64,000 nt of DNA from Arion vulgaris. Taxonomy: Eukaryota; Mollusca; Gastropoda; Stylommatophora; Arionidae. Where the stretch lies: assembly GCA_020796225.1 (NCBI GenBank), contig CM036765.1, forward strand, positions 4,916,228 through 4,980,227. Reading direction: 5' to 3'. The position numbers and the translations under genes are program-made. The notes under the pieces are model-generated. The model saw only the letters and a list, made by a program, of their open reading frames with translations. It was not told where the DNA came from and did not search any database. Below, piece after piece: positions 1 through 9,941 of the stretch. Numbering within the stretch: position 1 is the stretch's first letter; every line of letters starts with the position of its first letter.

Positions 1-385
1 TTTTAGTTTTTTTCTTTCACTATCCTGCCCTTCTCACTTTTCTTTTTCTTCTTATTTTCTTTCTTTCCAATTTTCTCTCTCTCTCATTTCCTTGTTTTCC
101 CCATCATTTTCTTTTCCTCTCTCATTTCTTTGTTTTCCCCATCATTTTCTTTTTCTCCCTCATTTTCCCTTTTTCTTATTTTCCTTTTTTCTCATTTTTA
201 TTTCTCTCATTTCTTTTTTCTCATTTTCCTGTTTTCCCCTCATTTTCCTTTTCTTTTTTCTCCTTTTTCATTTTACCTTAACTATTTTCCGTGTTTCATT
301 TTTCATTTTCATTTCTTTTTATGTTTATTTATTTTTTATTTTTTCTCACTTTCCTGTCTTTCTCATTTTTGTTTTGTATGTATTC
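1..385. repeat. Pyrimidine-rich low-complexity block
   Basis: The plus strand is almost entirely T and C, with recurring CTCATTTTC-like motifs. Open frames here translate to F/S/L-rich low-complexity peptides and are not genes. Confidence 0.85.
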
Positions 386-439
386 GATTAAAGCCGAGAC
401 ACGTTGCTGCTCCAATAGTCTTCTCCGTGAACCTCAAGA

Positions 440-545
440 AAACAGGTGACAAAACAAACACTGTTTATAGAAGCTCTCACAAAGCCCGTTCTAGAAATCT
501 CGTATCTGGACGCTGTAATGCAAACCATGATTAGAGTAAAAAGAA
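440..545 (+). mobile_element. LINE 3-prime terminus fragment (LINE-A)
   Basis: The segment around TTCTAGAAATCTCGTATC recurs at 3.72, 9.71, 33.71 kb and, inverted, at 50.2 kb. In each place it follows or represents the end of a reverse-transcriptase-type ORF (peptide like EAxTKACSRNLF). It is the tail of a dead non-LTR retrotransposon. Confidence 0.6.
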
Positions 546-666
546 AAAACCTTCTCAAATTTCATCGTTATATCTCAAAAATTCAGTGTGACAACCAGGC
601 AACATTGGTTAAAACTGTAATGCCCGCTTTTGATTTCTTTCTTGGTCGCCTAGATCTCATGATTAT

Positions 667-920
667 AAAGGGTTTCAAATCTGGTGATTGGCTTCATTGC
701 ACCAGGTTTTTAACCCGTTGCGTCTCGGAGATCCTCTCCCGCAGAAATGGCACGCCACATGCCCAGAGTATTGCACAAAGCACGAACTCCGTAGCTTCAG
801 CAACAATCCTAGGAGTCTCTGGAAAAAACTGCACTCGTGAACAGAATGGCGCGGTCGGACTCAAACCACGACCTTCGACTCACAAGGCAAAGGGCTTAAC
901 CACTTAGTCACAGAGACCTC
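667..920 (-). mobile_element. SINE-1 (tRNA-derived), full-length copy
   Basis: Read on the minus strand it starts GAGGTCTCTGTGACTAAGTG, an A-box-like tRNA head. A B-box-like GGTTTGAGTCCGACC follows, then a body shared with copies at 8.1, 30.1 and 63.1 kb ending before a T-rich tail. The open frame across it on the other strand is incidental. Confidence 0.75.
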
Positions 921-924
921 TATA

Positions 925-1140
925 TTGTATATTCCCAGGTGGAAGATGTAGTTGGTTGTCCACTCTTGTCGTTAAGCGTAGGGATGGGAGCTGTAATTTT
1001 CGTTCTAGGACTAGATGAGTCACCCTTGTTGTGTTATATCCGTGTTTATGTAGTGTGGTCTTGATATTGTCTATCCATTTTTTTCTTGATCTTCCCTTGG
1101 CTCTAGTACCTGATCTCTTTGTATTGTATGCTGTGTCGAC
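925..1140 (-). mobile_element. Decayed coding fragment of an unidentified repeat
   Basis: The minus strand encodes a peptide related to the one on the plus strand at 8.88-9.04 kb: shared pieces include DNIKTTL, KHGYNTTR, LERKL and TRVDNQ. Similarity at protein level in two dispersed copies suggests part of a transposon ORF, probably LINE. The family is not recognised. Confidence 0.5.
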
Positions 1141-1149
1141 CTAGATATC

Positions 1150-1575
1150 TACAGATACAAAGCTATCACCTTCTTCGAAAGAAGCACATTAGTCAACACC
1201 TGCATCACTCCTAGACTAATGTACACATCAAACGTGTTCCACTCACCAACACAAGTACTGACAGAAATACAAAAACATATCAGGAAATTCATCTTCCAAA
1301 ATACAATACATGGCATTAAACAAAAACACCAATACAAAATAAAGACAGGGAAGGGAGGAATCTCTATACAAAGACATCAAAATCAAAATACAAGTACAAA
1401 GAATAAAATACATAGAGGATATCATCAAGCAGCCAAATGAATACACGCTAGCTTACTATTACATAGAATTATCTTCACTACACACAGTAAGCAACGCTAC
1501 ACCACACTACTTCGGAACACTACTACCCGACTTTTACCAGCAATGCATAGAAAGCATACAAGGAAATGAGAAACT
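1150..1575 (+). mobile_element. LINE relic, C-terminal ORF2-like segment
   Basis: The plus strand reads ITPRLMYTSNVFHSP, then IQKHIRKFIFQNT, GGISIQ and IKYIEDIIKQP-like text across frameshifts. This resembles the post-reverse-transcriptase region of non-LTR elements. The coding stretch runs directly into the 35-bp tandem array that follows, whose first unit is part of the LINE sequence. Confidence 0.6.
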
Positions 1576-1576
1576 A

Positions 1577-2190
1577 TCACAACCTCACAAAGACCATCTA
1601 CAGACATCTAGTCACAACCTCACAAAGACCATCTACAGACATCTAGTCACAACCTCACAAAGATCATCTACAGACATCTAGTCACAACCTCACAAAGACC
1701 ATCTACAGACATCTAGTCACAACCTCACAAAGATCATCTACAGACATCTAGTCACAACCTCACAAAGATCATCTACAGACATCTAGTCACAACCTCACAA
1801 AGACCATCTACAGACATCTAGTCACAACCTCACAAAGATCATCTACAGACATCTGAGTCACAGACCTCCACAAAGACCATCTACAGACATCTAGTCACAA
1901 CCTCACAAAGATCATCTACAGACATCTAGTCACAACCTCACAAAGACCATCTACAGACATCTAGTCACAACCTCACAAAGATCATCTACAGACATCTAGT
2001 CACAACCTCACAAAGATCATCTACAGACATCTAGTCACAACCTCACAAAGATCATCTACAGACATCTAGTCACAACCTCACAAAGAACCAAAAGTCTACA
2101 AGATATCTAAGATCACCAACCTCACAAAGATCATCTACAGACATCTAGTCACAACCTCACAAAGACCATCTACAGACATCTAGTCACAAC
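1577..2190. repeat. 35-bp minisatellite
   Basis: About 17 tandem copies of a 35-bp unit containing CACAACCTCACAAAGA and CATCTACAGACATCTAGT. Copies differ by a C/T switch (GACCATC or GATCATC) and a few indels. The unit length is not a multiple of three, so it is not coding. Confidence 0.95.
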
Positions 2191-2598
2191 TCAGAAGAAT
2201 GATCTGCACAGCAGGTTTCAGGGATGACCCTTCTCTCCATCTTGGTAAGATACCAGTCAGGTATTTCTTTCTGAGGCACCCGTCCTCCGTTTAGAAGCAA
2301 CACTATTTTCTTATTACTGTATAAAGTTGACAGTCCAGAAGGATCTCGGGTAACCAGACAACGAGACTTTAAATATGACCTGACGTAATGCAAATCTGAG
2401 AGGGGACATCTGGAGGCCGAGACCGGGGCAAAGTTCAAATTGAGACCGGAAATATCCAGGAAGGCGGTGGGGAGGAGAGGTGGGGGATATTGACCATTGT
2501 TTGTTTCTTGGAAGGAGTTTTGAACCCATTCATCATACACGAGCTTGTTCTCTTTTGTGTGTGCACTATTCTCTATTGATACTTTCTTCCTTTGTTGA

Positions 2599-2600
<2 letters not shown>
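2191..2600. other. Unassigned sequence
   Basis: A 156-residue minus-strand open frame covers 2184-2654. It begins in a CT microsatellite (poly RE) and has no recognisable domain. I do not call it a gene, and see no repeat match elsewhere in the window. Confidence 0.4.
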
Positions 2601-2639
<39 letters not shown>

Positions 2640-2960
2640 ATTTACTACACTCATATTTTTTTTAAAACCACTCTATCAATCTGGACCTTCCTTATTGTCT
2701 AGGTTTTGTTATGCGTCTCTCTCTCTCTCTCTCTCTCTTATATATATATATATATATATACTACACTCCTATCTTCTCTCTCTATATATATCTATCTTCT
2801 CTCTCTCTATCTTCTATCTTCTCTTTCTCTCTCTATCTTCTCTCTCTCTCATATGTCTATCTTCTCTCTCTATATCTTCTCTCTCTCTCCATATCTCTCA
2901 TCTATATATATCTTCTATATTCTCTCTCTCTCATCTCTCTCTTCTCTGTCTCTGTCGTGG
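2601..2960. repeat. CT and TATA microsatellites
   Basis: (CT)n at about 2606-2634, then CT runs mixed with (TA)n from 2717 to 2950. Overlapping S/L/Y-rich open frames are shadows of this composition. Confidence 0.9.
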
Positions 2961-3056
2961 TCGTTCTCTTCTTTTGACTTTCGATATATTTGTATGTTTG
3001 CAGTTTGTCTGTTTGATTTTCTTGTTCTTTTTTGTGATGGTGATGATAGTGATGGC

Positions 3057-3120
3057 GGGGTCTTTGTGGCTAAGTGGGTAAACCGTTCCCTGGTGTTCCA
3101 AAGGAACGATGGCTTTATAC
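3057..3120 (+). mobile_element. Possible SINE-1 head fragment
   Basis: GGGGTCTTTGTGGCTAAGTG resembles the tRNA-like start of SINE-1 copies at 30.07 and 63.12 kb. The body is missing and GAT-rich repeat DNA follows. Confidence 0.4.
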
Positions 3121-3129
3121 CATTAGAAC

Positions 3130-3390
3130 GTTTAGAAACTTTAGACGATAGTCGCGATGAGGATTATGATAATATTGATGATGATGGTGATGAGGATTAT
3201 GATAATATTGATGGTGATGATGTTGTTGACGATGATAATGATACTGAAGACTATTATTTTGGGAAATGATGATACCAGCGGTGACGACTATGGTTATGGT
3301 GACGAATTTAATGATGTTGATGCAACTGGCACTGATTATGTTAAGGCTGTAGTAATATGAGATGATGATGATAGTGATGACGATTATTAT
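3130..3390. repeat. GAT-rich degenerate microsatellite
   Basis: Imperfect GAT/GATGAT repeats, read as D-rich or M/I-rich peptide depending on frame. They lead into the 39-bp array. Confidence 0.75.
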
Positions 3391-3394
3391 TTAG

Positions 3395-3680
3395 ATGATG
3401 GTGCAACTCAAACTGATTGCACTGATGATAATGATGATGGTGCAACTCAAACTGATTGCACTGATGATAATGATGATGGTGCAACTCAAACTGATTGCAC
3501 TGATGATAATGATTGATTGGTGCAAGCTCAAACTGATTGCACTGATGATAATGATGATGGTGCAACTCAAACTGATTGCACTGATGATAATGATGATGTG
3601 ATAATGATGCTCAAACTGATTGCACTGATGATAATGATGATGGTGCAACTCAAACTGATTGCACTGATGATAATGATATT
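3395..3680. repeat. 39-bp minisatellite, open in all plus frames
   Basis: About seven copies of a 39-bp unit: GATGATAATGATGATGGTGC followed by AACTCAAACTGATTGCACT. Because 39 is a multiple of three and the unit lacks stops in some frames, long repeated peptides (13-residue period) appear on both strands. Confidence 0.92.
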
Positions 3681-3699
3681 GGTTATAATGATGATTGTG

Positions 3700-3830
3700 G
3701 TTTTGCAGAGGTATCGAAAGACACTATTTATAAAGCGCACACAAAGGCTGTTCTATAAATCTCTTCTTATCTTGACGTGTGAAGGCAAAACAGGATTAAA
3801 GAAAAGAAAAAAAGTGGTTTCGCTGAGGTA
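3700..3830 (+). mobile_element. LINE-A 3-prime terminus
   Basis: Contains the ACACTATTTATAAAGCGCAC, CTATAAATCTCTTCTTATCT and AAAACAGGATTAAAGAAAAG segments typical of this family's end. It sits between the 39-bp and 24-bp arrays. Confidence 0.65.
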
Positions 3831-3832
3831 AT

Positions 3833-4370
3833 GATGATGCTAGTAACACTGTTTATGTGATGTTAGTGACGCTGTTTATGATGATGCTATGACATGTTAG
3901 TGATGTTAGTGACGCTGTTTATGGTGATGTTAGTAACACTGTTTATGATGATGCTAGTGCCACTGTTTATGATGATGCTAGTGACACTGTTTATGAAGAT
4001 GCTAGTGCCACTGTTTATGATGATGCTAGTGCCACTGTTTATGATGATGCTAGTGCCACTGTTTATGATGATGTTAGTGACACTGTTTATGATGATGCTA
4101 GTGACACTGTTTATGGTGATGTTAGTACCTGTTTATGAAGATGCTAGTGCACTGTTTGATGACTAGTGACACTGTTTATGAAGATGCTAGTGCCACTGTT
4201 TATGATGATGCTAGTGACACTGTTTATGATGATGTTAGTGACACTGTTTATGATGATGCTAGTGACGCTGTTTATGATGATGCTAGTGACGCTGTTTATG
4301 ATGATGTTAGTGACGCTGTTTATGATGATGTTAGTGACGCTGTTTATGATGATGTTAGTGGTGATGGTGT
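3833..4370. repeat. 24-bp minisatellite
   Basis: About 22 copies of a 24-bp unit, GATGATGCTAGTGACACTGT plus TTAT, with GCT/GTT and GCC/ACA/ACG variants. One frame reads DDASDTVY repeatedly. Frame breaks at about 3885, 4127 and 4150 argue against a maintained protein. Confidence 0.93.
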
Positions 4371-4484
4371 TGGTAAGGATGGGGATGATGAAGAATCGAG
4401 TTATATTGATTGTATTAATGATTAAAGTGATTATAATGATGATGTGGAATTACCCCTTTCATCTACAAAATATACCTCGATGAT

Positions 4485-4860
4485 TATAAGCGAATCATGG
4501 CAGTGGCCCTTCTAAAGGGGGCCCTGAGGCGAAGGCTTGACTTTATTGCATCAGGTTGTCCCATGTGGCTCGACCACTCACCGTCGTTGGATGAACAGAT
4601 GGGCCATGGGAGACACGGGAAGAGAGGGTTACAGACCAATGGCCAACCCAAGCCCCAATGACAATTTAAACCACCCCCAAGAAGAGATCAGAGCACCATT
4701 TTTAGACAATATAATTCAACCACAACACACTCCAGAGTGCCAACTGTGTGCACATCATAATGAAACTGTTCACCACCAACTCTTCAATGCCAAGTACTAG
4801 ATGATGTCAGGAAGATGCTTCTTCCTTCAAGGTCAGATAAATGATACACATTAAAATAAA
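4485..4860 (+). mobile_element. LINE C-terminal zinc-knuckle-like relic
   Basis: The frame over 4537-4800 ends with CQLCAHHNETVHHQLFNAKY. This resembles the CxxC...ETxxHxxxxC motif at the end of Jockey/R1-type ORF2 proteins, with the final Cys lost. Upstream coding similarity is broken. Confidence 0.5.
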
Positions 4861-5009
4861 CCAAACAACAACTTACAAACACATGCAGATACCACGATAT
4901 AGCATTGGACCGAAGGACAACAGCCCAGGTGCCGCTAGATGATTGAAACCATACAAGAACCTAAGACGACTTCGCAAGCATGCGATTTTGTACGATAGCG
5001 TTCACTTTT

Positions 5010-5660
5010 GACACTCTTCAAGTCAAACAGCCTGCCTGCCCTCTGGGAACTTTCAAATACTTAGGAAGTCATATTCACAGAAGAGTGAAGACTAGGCAGA
5101 GAGATCGAAGCTAGAGTGCAAAAAACAAATGTTGTAACATACCAGCTAGCCCCATTGTTAAGGCACTCAAAACATCTCACTGAAAGCTAAACAACAGATG
5201 ATCAACAGCATTTTCATACCTACTTTGTGTTATCGAAGCCAAACATGTGCAATGAGCAAAGCACAGTCACAAAAAATAACTACATGTGAATTGCAATGCC
5301 TACAAAAAGTTACCAACAACACCAGAAAAGACAGTCACCAACATCAGCATAAGAAAGAAAGTTGGCACAGAACCTTGCTCGATTGAGAAATGAAGTGGTT
5401 CGGCTATTTAATAAGAATGCATCCAAACTCCACAGTATACAGTCTTCTACAGCAGAACATCAGGAAAGAAGGCTAAAGAAAGACCATAAAAATGGTTAGA
5501 GGGCATAGCTAGCAGAATCCTGTCAGAAATAAACAATAAATATCACCCACGCCACTAGAGCAGCGGAAGACAAGAACAGAAAACCAGGACACTGGACAAC
5601 AACCCGGTAACAGTGTGACGACAAAGGAAGAAGTAGAGTATTTAACACGAACAAGAGAAA
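5010..5660 (+). mobile_element. LINE relic, reverse transcriptase C-terminal region
   Basis: Across frameshifts the strand reads FKYLGSHIHRRVKTR, MINSIFIPTLCYRSQTCAMS, TTCELQCLQKV and MKWFGYLIRM. That is the usual order after the RT palm in non-LTR elements (FKYLGS, IPTLLYGSETW-like, EMRCLRR-like, WFGHVxRM-like). Several stops show that it is dead. Confidence 0.75.
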
Positions 5661-5984
5661 TGAATGCAGACTCCGAGATCGTAAACAAACAACCGAGCTC
5701 TCCTTGCTAGAAGGTAACTTCCTCGATCGACCTCTCACCTTTTACCCTAGTGACTCGCTGTTGTCATGGAGATACGTACAATTAAACTGAATTCGGTCAG
5801 ACTTAGCAGATCTGTCTGCAGGTGTGCACGATTGTGTGTTGACTGCTTCGCTTCGTACACAGCTCTTAGTAATTGACCTATGCCATTCATTAAGCAAAGT
5901 GTTTGTCATCAGGTCATCATGATTTCTGGTCGTTTGTTTCTTCTTATCCAAACATGTTTTTGATTTTTAAAACTTTATTGAGAG
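5661..5984. other. Unassigned sequence
   Basis: Short open frames on the minus strand only. No domain or repeat match recognised. Confidence 0.4.
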
Positions 5985-6525
5985 AAAGATTGATTAATTG
6001 ATAGGACCACCATCATTGCACTTCGGTGAGTAACCATGTGTGATCCGATCTATTTCTTACACTGGAAGATCTCAGCTACAGTACACGAACTCCGTAGCAC
6101 CGGCGAGGTCCCGATGTAATTTTGAAAAGGGTGGTGATATTTTTGTAGGAATTTTATTTTTAAAATATTTTCTAATGAATTGTGAACTACAAAACGTGTA
6201 AGTGGTGCCTAGAAAATCGATGAGTCATTTACTATTGTTGATGGTTAAGTCCTGTAATGGCTATGCCAAGATTTTCATTCAATGAATGTTGCCCTGACAG
6301 CAACTTTATAGTTAACTGGCTCTTCTCGATTTTGAGCTGCCAATTGTTCTTTTATGTGCGCAAATTGAATACGAGACCTACGTTTTATCGTCCGTCTCCG
6401 ATAGCACTAGGTAAACGATCTCACCTACAATGAGATCAGGATCTCTGGAAAATTTCCAGATGGATTCACGAGGAAGCGATCCTGGTGCTGTTGGCACGAG
6501 AAACGAGCACATAACCTCAGTGCAA
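5985..6525 (-). mobile_element. SINE-6, long tRNA-headed SINE
   Basis: On the minus strand the tRNA-like head lies near 6525-6470 (GTGCTCGTTTCTCGTGCCAA then CACCAGGATCGCTTCC). It is followed by the GAGATCxTGATCTCAT motif, an AAAATTGAGAAG-like stretch, and the segment complementary to TTTCTTACACTGGAAGATCT. Copies at 19.48 kb (minus) and 40.49 kb (plus) share this order. Confidence 0.65.
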
Positions 6526-6529
6526 CAAT

Positions 6530-6800
6530 GACACAGAGAGAGAGAGGAGTGTGAAGTAAGAGAGAGAGGAGGAGTGTGAAGTAAGAGAGAGAGAGAGTGT
6601 GAGTAAGAGAGAGAGAGGAGTGTGTGAGTAAGAGAGAGAGAGAGGAGGTGTGAAGTAAGAGAGAGAGAGAGAGAGTGTGTAGAGAGAGAGAGAGAGGAGT
6701 GTGTGAAGTGAGAGAGAGAGAGGAGTGTGTGAAGAAGAGAGAGAGGAGTGTGAAGTAAGAGAGAGAGAGGGGGTGTGAATAAGAGAGAGAGAGAAAATAT
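6530..6800. repeat. GA-rich microsatellite with GTGTGAAGTAA spacers
   Basis: (GA)n runs separated by GTGTGAAGTAAGA-type spacers, in roughly 25-35 bp cycles. The 202-residue minus frame across it (S/L/H/T) is compositional. Confidence 0.9.
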
Positions 6801-7028
6801 GGAGACTAATGAACAGTCGACTGGTGAAAGTTTGGGGGAGGGTTGCGGATGACTACAATTTGTGGACCTGATCTGATCCGAATGTTTTAAAACCATCTGG
6901 TAATTAATGAAATGAGTGTGCCAAATAAGAAAAATATCCCCAAGGGAAGCTACGAGTAATACAATATTGCGAATATAGCACATCATGCCAGGACGACTTT
7001 TCTGTTCTCATCCTGAGAACCACCGGTG

Positions 7029-7282
7029 TGTGTTCCCGGGGCTCGCATAGGAGCAAAGAATAGTAACACTGCGACCTACAAGGCATGTCGTAAGAGGCGA
7101 ATGAGGTAGGAGCCTAGGAAGCTACCCTAGTAAATAAAAAGCGTTGCAGAAATCGGATGTGATGACCTACTTGTACGCTCATAACTGGCACAACGTACAA
7201 TCGCTGTTAGGCTCGGATCACATACAAATCACAAAGAGTGGTTAACAAGTGGTCAGTATGGAGCGTTGGAAGAATAAGAAGG
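7029..7282 (+). mobile_element. SINE-2 copy
   Basis: Contains the family core AGCAAAGAATAGTAACACTG, then CATGTCGTAAGAGGCGA, CCTAGTAAATAAAAAGCG and TGGTTAACAAGTGGTC, ending in a degenerate GAA tail. About a dozen copies occur in the window on both strands. Confidence 0.85.
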
Positions 7283-7704
7283 ATCTTGGTCTGACAAGAG
7301 GAGAGCACTCTATTTGTTTTTTATGTTTAGTATCCAGTAATGAGTTGCGTGATGAATCAGATCTGTTGCGTTGGCAGCAGTACCACTTGAAATTTTGTGG
7401 TGAGTAATATAGACCACACGAGGAGCGTCTTCCCGGTATGGTTCGGTCGAAGAAGAAGAAGATCCTGAGGACATGTTCAATCCATCGCCATCATCTCTTT
7501 CGTCATTGCGGTTAAGGTGTAAACATTACGTTGTTGTCAGGAAATATACTACATACATCGGTAGAGTTGTACAAGATGTTAATGAGGTGATATATGATTA
7601 ATTAGTGGTTGTTACTGATGTCAATGTTTGTGTATTGTTAACTTTTTTTAATGATGTACATGACTAGATGTGACGCACAGCATTAATGAGAACAAGGGCC
7701 TGCT
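7283..7704. other. Unassigned sequence with an exon-like segment
   Basis: 7331-7399 is bounded by TTTTTTATGTTTAG and GTGAGT and has one open frame (SSNELRDESDLLRWQQYHLK). It follows a SINE-2 tail directly. Its phase does not fit the next IPPK exon, so it is not called as coding. Confidence 0.3.
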
Positions 7705-8083
7705 GTTGACATTATTAATCAGTCACACATACACACACACATACTATAAGTCGCTTTATCTTGACATTATTAATCAGTCACACATACACACACACATACT
7801 ATGCATCGCTTTATCTTGACATTATTAATCAGTTACACACACACACATACTATGCATCGCTTTATCTTGACATTATTAATCAGTCACACACACACACACA
7901 TACTATGCATCGCTTTATCTTGACATTATTAATCAGTCATACATACACACACACATACTATAAGTCGCTTTATCTTGACATTATTAATCAGTCACACACA
8001 CACACACATACTATGCATCGCTTTATCTTGACATTATTAATCAGTCATACATACACACACACATACTATAAGTCGCTTTATCT
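7705..8083. repeat. About 55-bp minisatellite with embedded CA repeats
   Basis: Seven tandem units of CTTGACATTATTAATCAGTC, a CACACATACACACAC tract and ACTATRMRTCGCTTTAT. Length varies with the CA tract. The last unit runs into a SINE-1 copy. Confidence 0.93.
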
Positions 8084-8305
8084 TGTGCTCCCAGCGGTCG
8101 TGGGTTCGAATACAAACCACACAGTTCTGTTCACGAATGCATTTTTTTCCAGAAATCCCTAGGATTATTGTCGGAGCTACTGACTTCGTGCTTTGTGCAA
8201 TACTTTCGACAGGTGGCGTGCCGTTTCTGCGGAGAGAGACCGAGCCATATGGGGTAAAACCTGATACAATGAAGTCAATACTTTCTGGCCTTTGACCGGT
8301 TTTTT
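8082..8305 (+). mobile_element. SINE-1, 5-prime truncated
   Basis: Begins TTGTGCTCCCAGCGGTCGTG, with B-box-like GGGTTCGAATACAAACCAC. It continues with the same body as the 30.07-kb copy through GAGCCATATGGGGTAAAACC and a T-rich end. The tRNA A-box half is missing, replaced by the minisatellite. Confidence 0.75.
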
Positions 8306-8319
8306 ATACGTTTAACTTA

Positions 8320-8560
8320 CAGTGTACACACATTCATTATCTACATCTGTTGCTTCACTTCATCTTCTTATTCGTCTTTTGTCGTCATACTGCTACCGGG
8401 TTGTTGCACAGCGTCGTGGTTTTCTATTTGTGTCTTGCGCTGTTCTGGTGGCTTGAGTGATAGTTATTTTTGCTTCACTGTTTAAAGTAATTGTGTTTCT
8501 ATTATTTCTCATTAGTTTAGTTGTATTCATATGAATCTGTTGTCCTAGTTGTTGTATTTT
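8320..8560 (-). mobile_element. LINE 3-prime fragment
   Basis: Shares ACCGGGTTGTTGCACAGCGT and GTGTCTTGCGCTGTTCTGGT-like sequence with 9.16-9.30 kb. There the minus strand encodes the end of a LINE ORF. Confidence 0.5.
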
Positions 8561-8879
8561 ATGTAAGCAATTAATGAAGTGAAGTAAAACAAACAGTTCC
8601 TACAAGCCAACACAAATATGTGTCAGCTCCACACTTGTGGTTAATCTAAATACATTACATATACAGTCGTGGTTATTCTATTCCCTCCCTAGGCTTTGCC
8701 AATTAGCCTGATGATGATTAGTATTAGCTATACTATGATTGTCTGTGTCATATTCTCTATGAGCTGTGTATTTTGTTACTTTATGTCATATGAAAATAAT
8801 CCCCATTTCGCGTGTACAGAAGTCTGAAATCGTTAAATATAATACTCCCAATTGTGTGTATATGTGTGTGCGCATCAGT

Positions 8880-9040
8880 CTGGAGATAGATAATATCAAG
8901 ACCACACTAAATAAACACGGATATAACACAACAAGGGCGACTCATCTGGCTCTTGAGCGCAAATTAAAGCTCCCAACCCTACACTTAACAGCAAGAGTGG
9001 ACAACCAATTCCATCATCCACCTGGGGAAAGGCAATAGAC
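8880..9040 (+). mobile_element. Decayed coding fragment of an unidentified repeat
   Basis: The plus strand reads EIDNIKTTLNKHGYNTTRAT, then LERKLKLPTLHL and RVDNQFHHPPGE. It is the counterpart of the inverted copy at 925-1140 and is probably part of a LINE ORF. Confidence 0.5.
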
Positions 9041-9129
9041 AAAAAATCAGTTTGAAATCGTTACATAAAATATTCCCAATTTTGCATGTACAGAAGTCAC
9101 ACTCTCCTCTCGATCCCGCTCAGACTGAT

Positions 9130-9465
9130 GTACCAGATCAACTCATGAATTCTGCTGTTGTTTTTAGGGCACTTCTTCTTCTTTTTCAGCACACTGTTAC
9201 CGGGTTGTTAACCCAGTGTCGTGGTTTTATGTATTTGTCTTGCGCTTCTCTGGTGACTTGTGTGATGGTTTTCTTAGTCCCTGGCAGAATTCAACTACGT
9301 TATCTATCCACCTTTTCCTCGGTCTTCCTCTCGCCTTCCTTCCTGATATTCTGTTGTGGAAAACTTCATAGGCAGTTTGGTCTGTTCGCATTCTTACTAA
9401 GTGGCCAAACCACTTCATTCTCTGTTTCTCTATATAATTCAAGCACGGTCTTGTTTTAGGGTACA
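9130..9465 (-). mobile_element. LINE relic, ORF2 C-terminus
   Basis: The minus strand encodes KQRMKWFGHLVRMRTDQTAY, then ISGRKARGRPRKRWIDNV, VVEFCQGL and a lysine-rich end. This WFGHxxRM...RGRPRKRW signature is typical of the C-terminus of non-LTR reverse-transcriptase proteins. Confidence 0.75.
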
Positions 9466-9469
9466 GCAG

Positions 9470-9655
9470 TCTGAAATCGAATACTCCCCATTTCGCGTGT
9501 ACAGAAGTCTGAAATCGAATACTCCCCAATTTTACATATACTGAAGTCGAATACTTCCCATTTTGCATGTACAGAAGTCTGAAGTTGAATACTCCCCATT
9601 TTGCATGTTCAGAAGTCTGAAATGTCTCTATAAAATGCTCCCCATTTTGCGTATA
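9470..9655. repeat. About 38-bp minisatellite
   Basis: Five imperfect units containing TACTCCCCATTTTGCATGTA and CAGAAGTCTGAAATCGAA. Single related units also lie at about 8.80 and 9.05 kb, so this unit is scattered over about 900 bp. Confidence 0.85.
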
Positions 9656-9659
9656 CAAG

Positions 9660-9815
9660 CTGAAAAAGACCGTCCATGCAAAAGGAGAATCTCAGAGATA
9701 ACAGAGGCGACGAAACATACTATTTATGAAGCGCAGACAAAATGCCTGTTCTAGAAATCTCTTTATCCTGACGCTGTGTGGCAAAACAGGATTAGTGAGA
9801 AGAAAGAAGTTGTGA
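9660..9815 (+). mobile_element. LINE-A 3-prime terminus
   Basis: Encodes KKDRPCKRRISEITEATKHT then IYEAQTKCLF, followed by the family's GACGCTGTGTGGCAAAACAG tail. It ends about 55 bp before an IPPK exon. Confidence 0.7.
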
Positions 9816-9868
9816 CATATCTACAATGAAACCATGCAAATCTGAACACGGATTCATTTATTCCACAG

Positions 9869-9941
9869 AAACAAACACAGAATGAAGCACGCTTTGTTAT
9901 CACTGGTCAAGACTCCACAGAACAACCTCAAGATATGCAAG
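9869..9941 (+). CDS. IPPK: IPPK exon (first one found)
   Basis: The acceptor is TTCATTTATTCCACAG and the donor GTATGT. The first base completes a codon from an upstream exon, then NKHRMKHALLSLVKTPQNNL and KICK follow. This corresponds to the NKQRM...QNNLKIFK region of vertebrate IPPK (from memory). It ends in phase 0, as the next exon requires. Confidence 0.85.

Noticed and set aside
1577..2190. Possible CRISPR-like array of 35-bp repeats
   Set aside because: Units are contiguous without spacers and the context is eukaryotic.
2184..2654. A 156-residue minus-strand frame
   Set aside because: It begins in a CT microsatellite, has no domain, no splice context and no second copy.
7331..7399. 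Exon-like segment with acceptor and GTGAGT donor before the IPPK exons
   Set aside because: It leaves one base of a codon, whereas the 9869 exon needs two. Other frames contain a stop and the peptide does not resemble IPPK.
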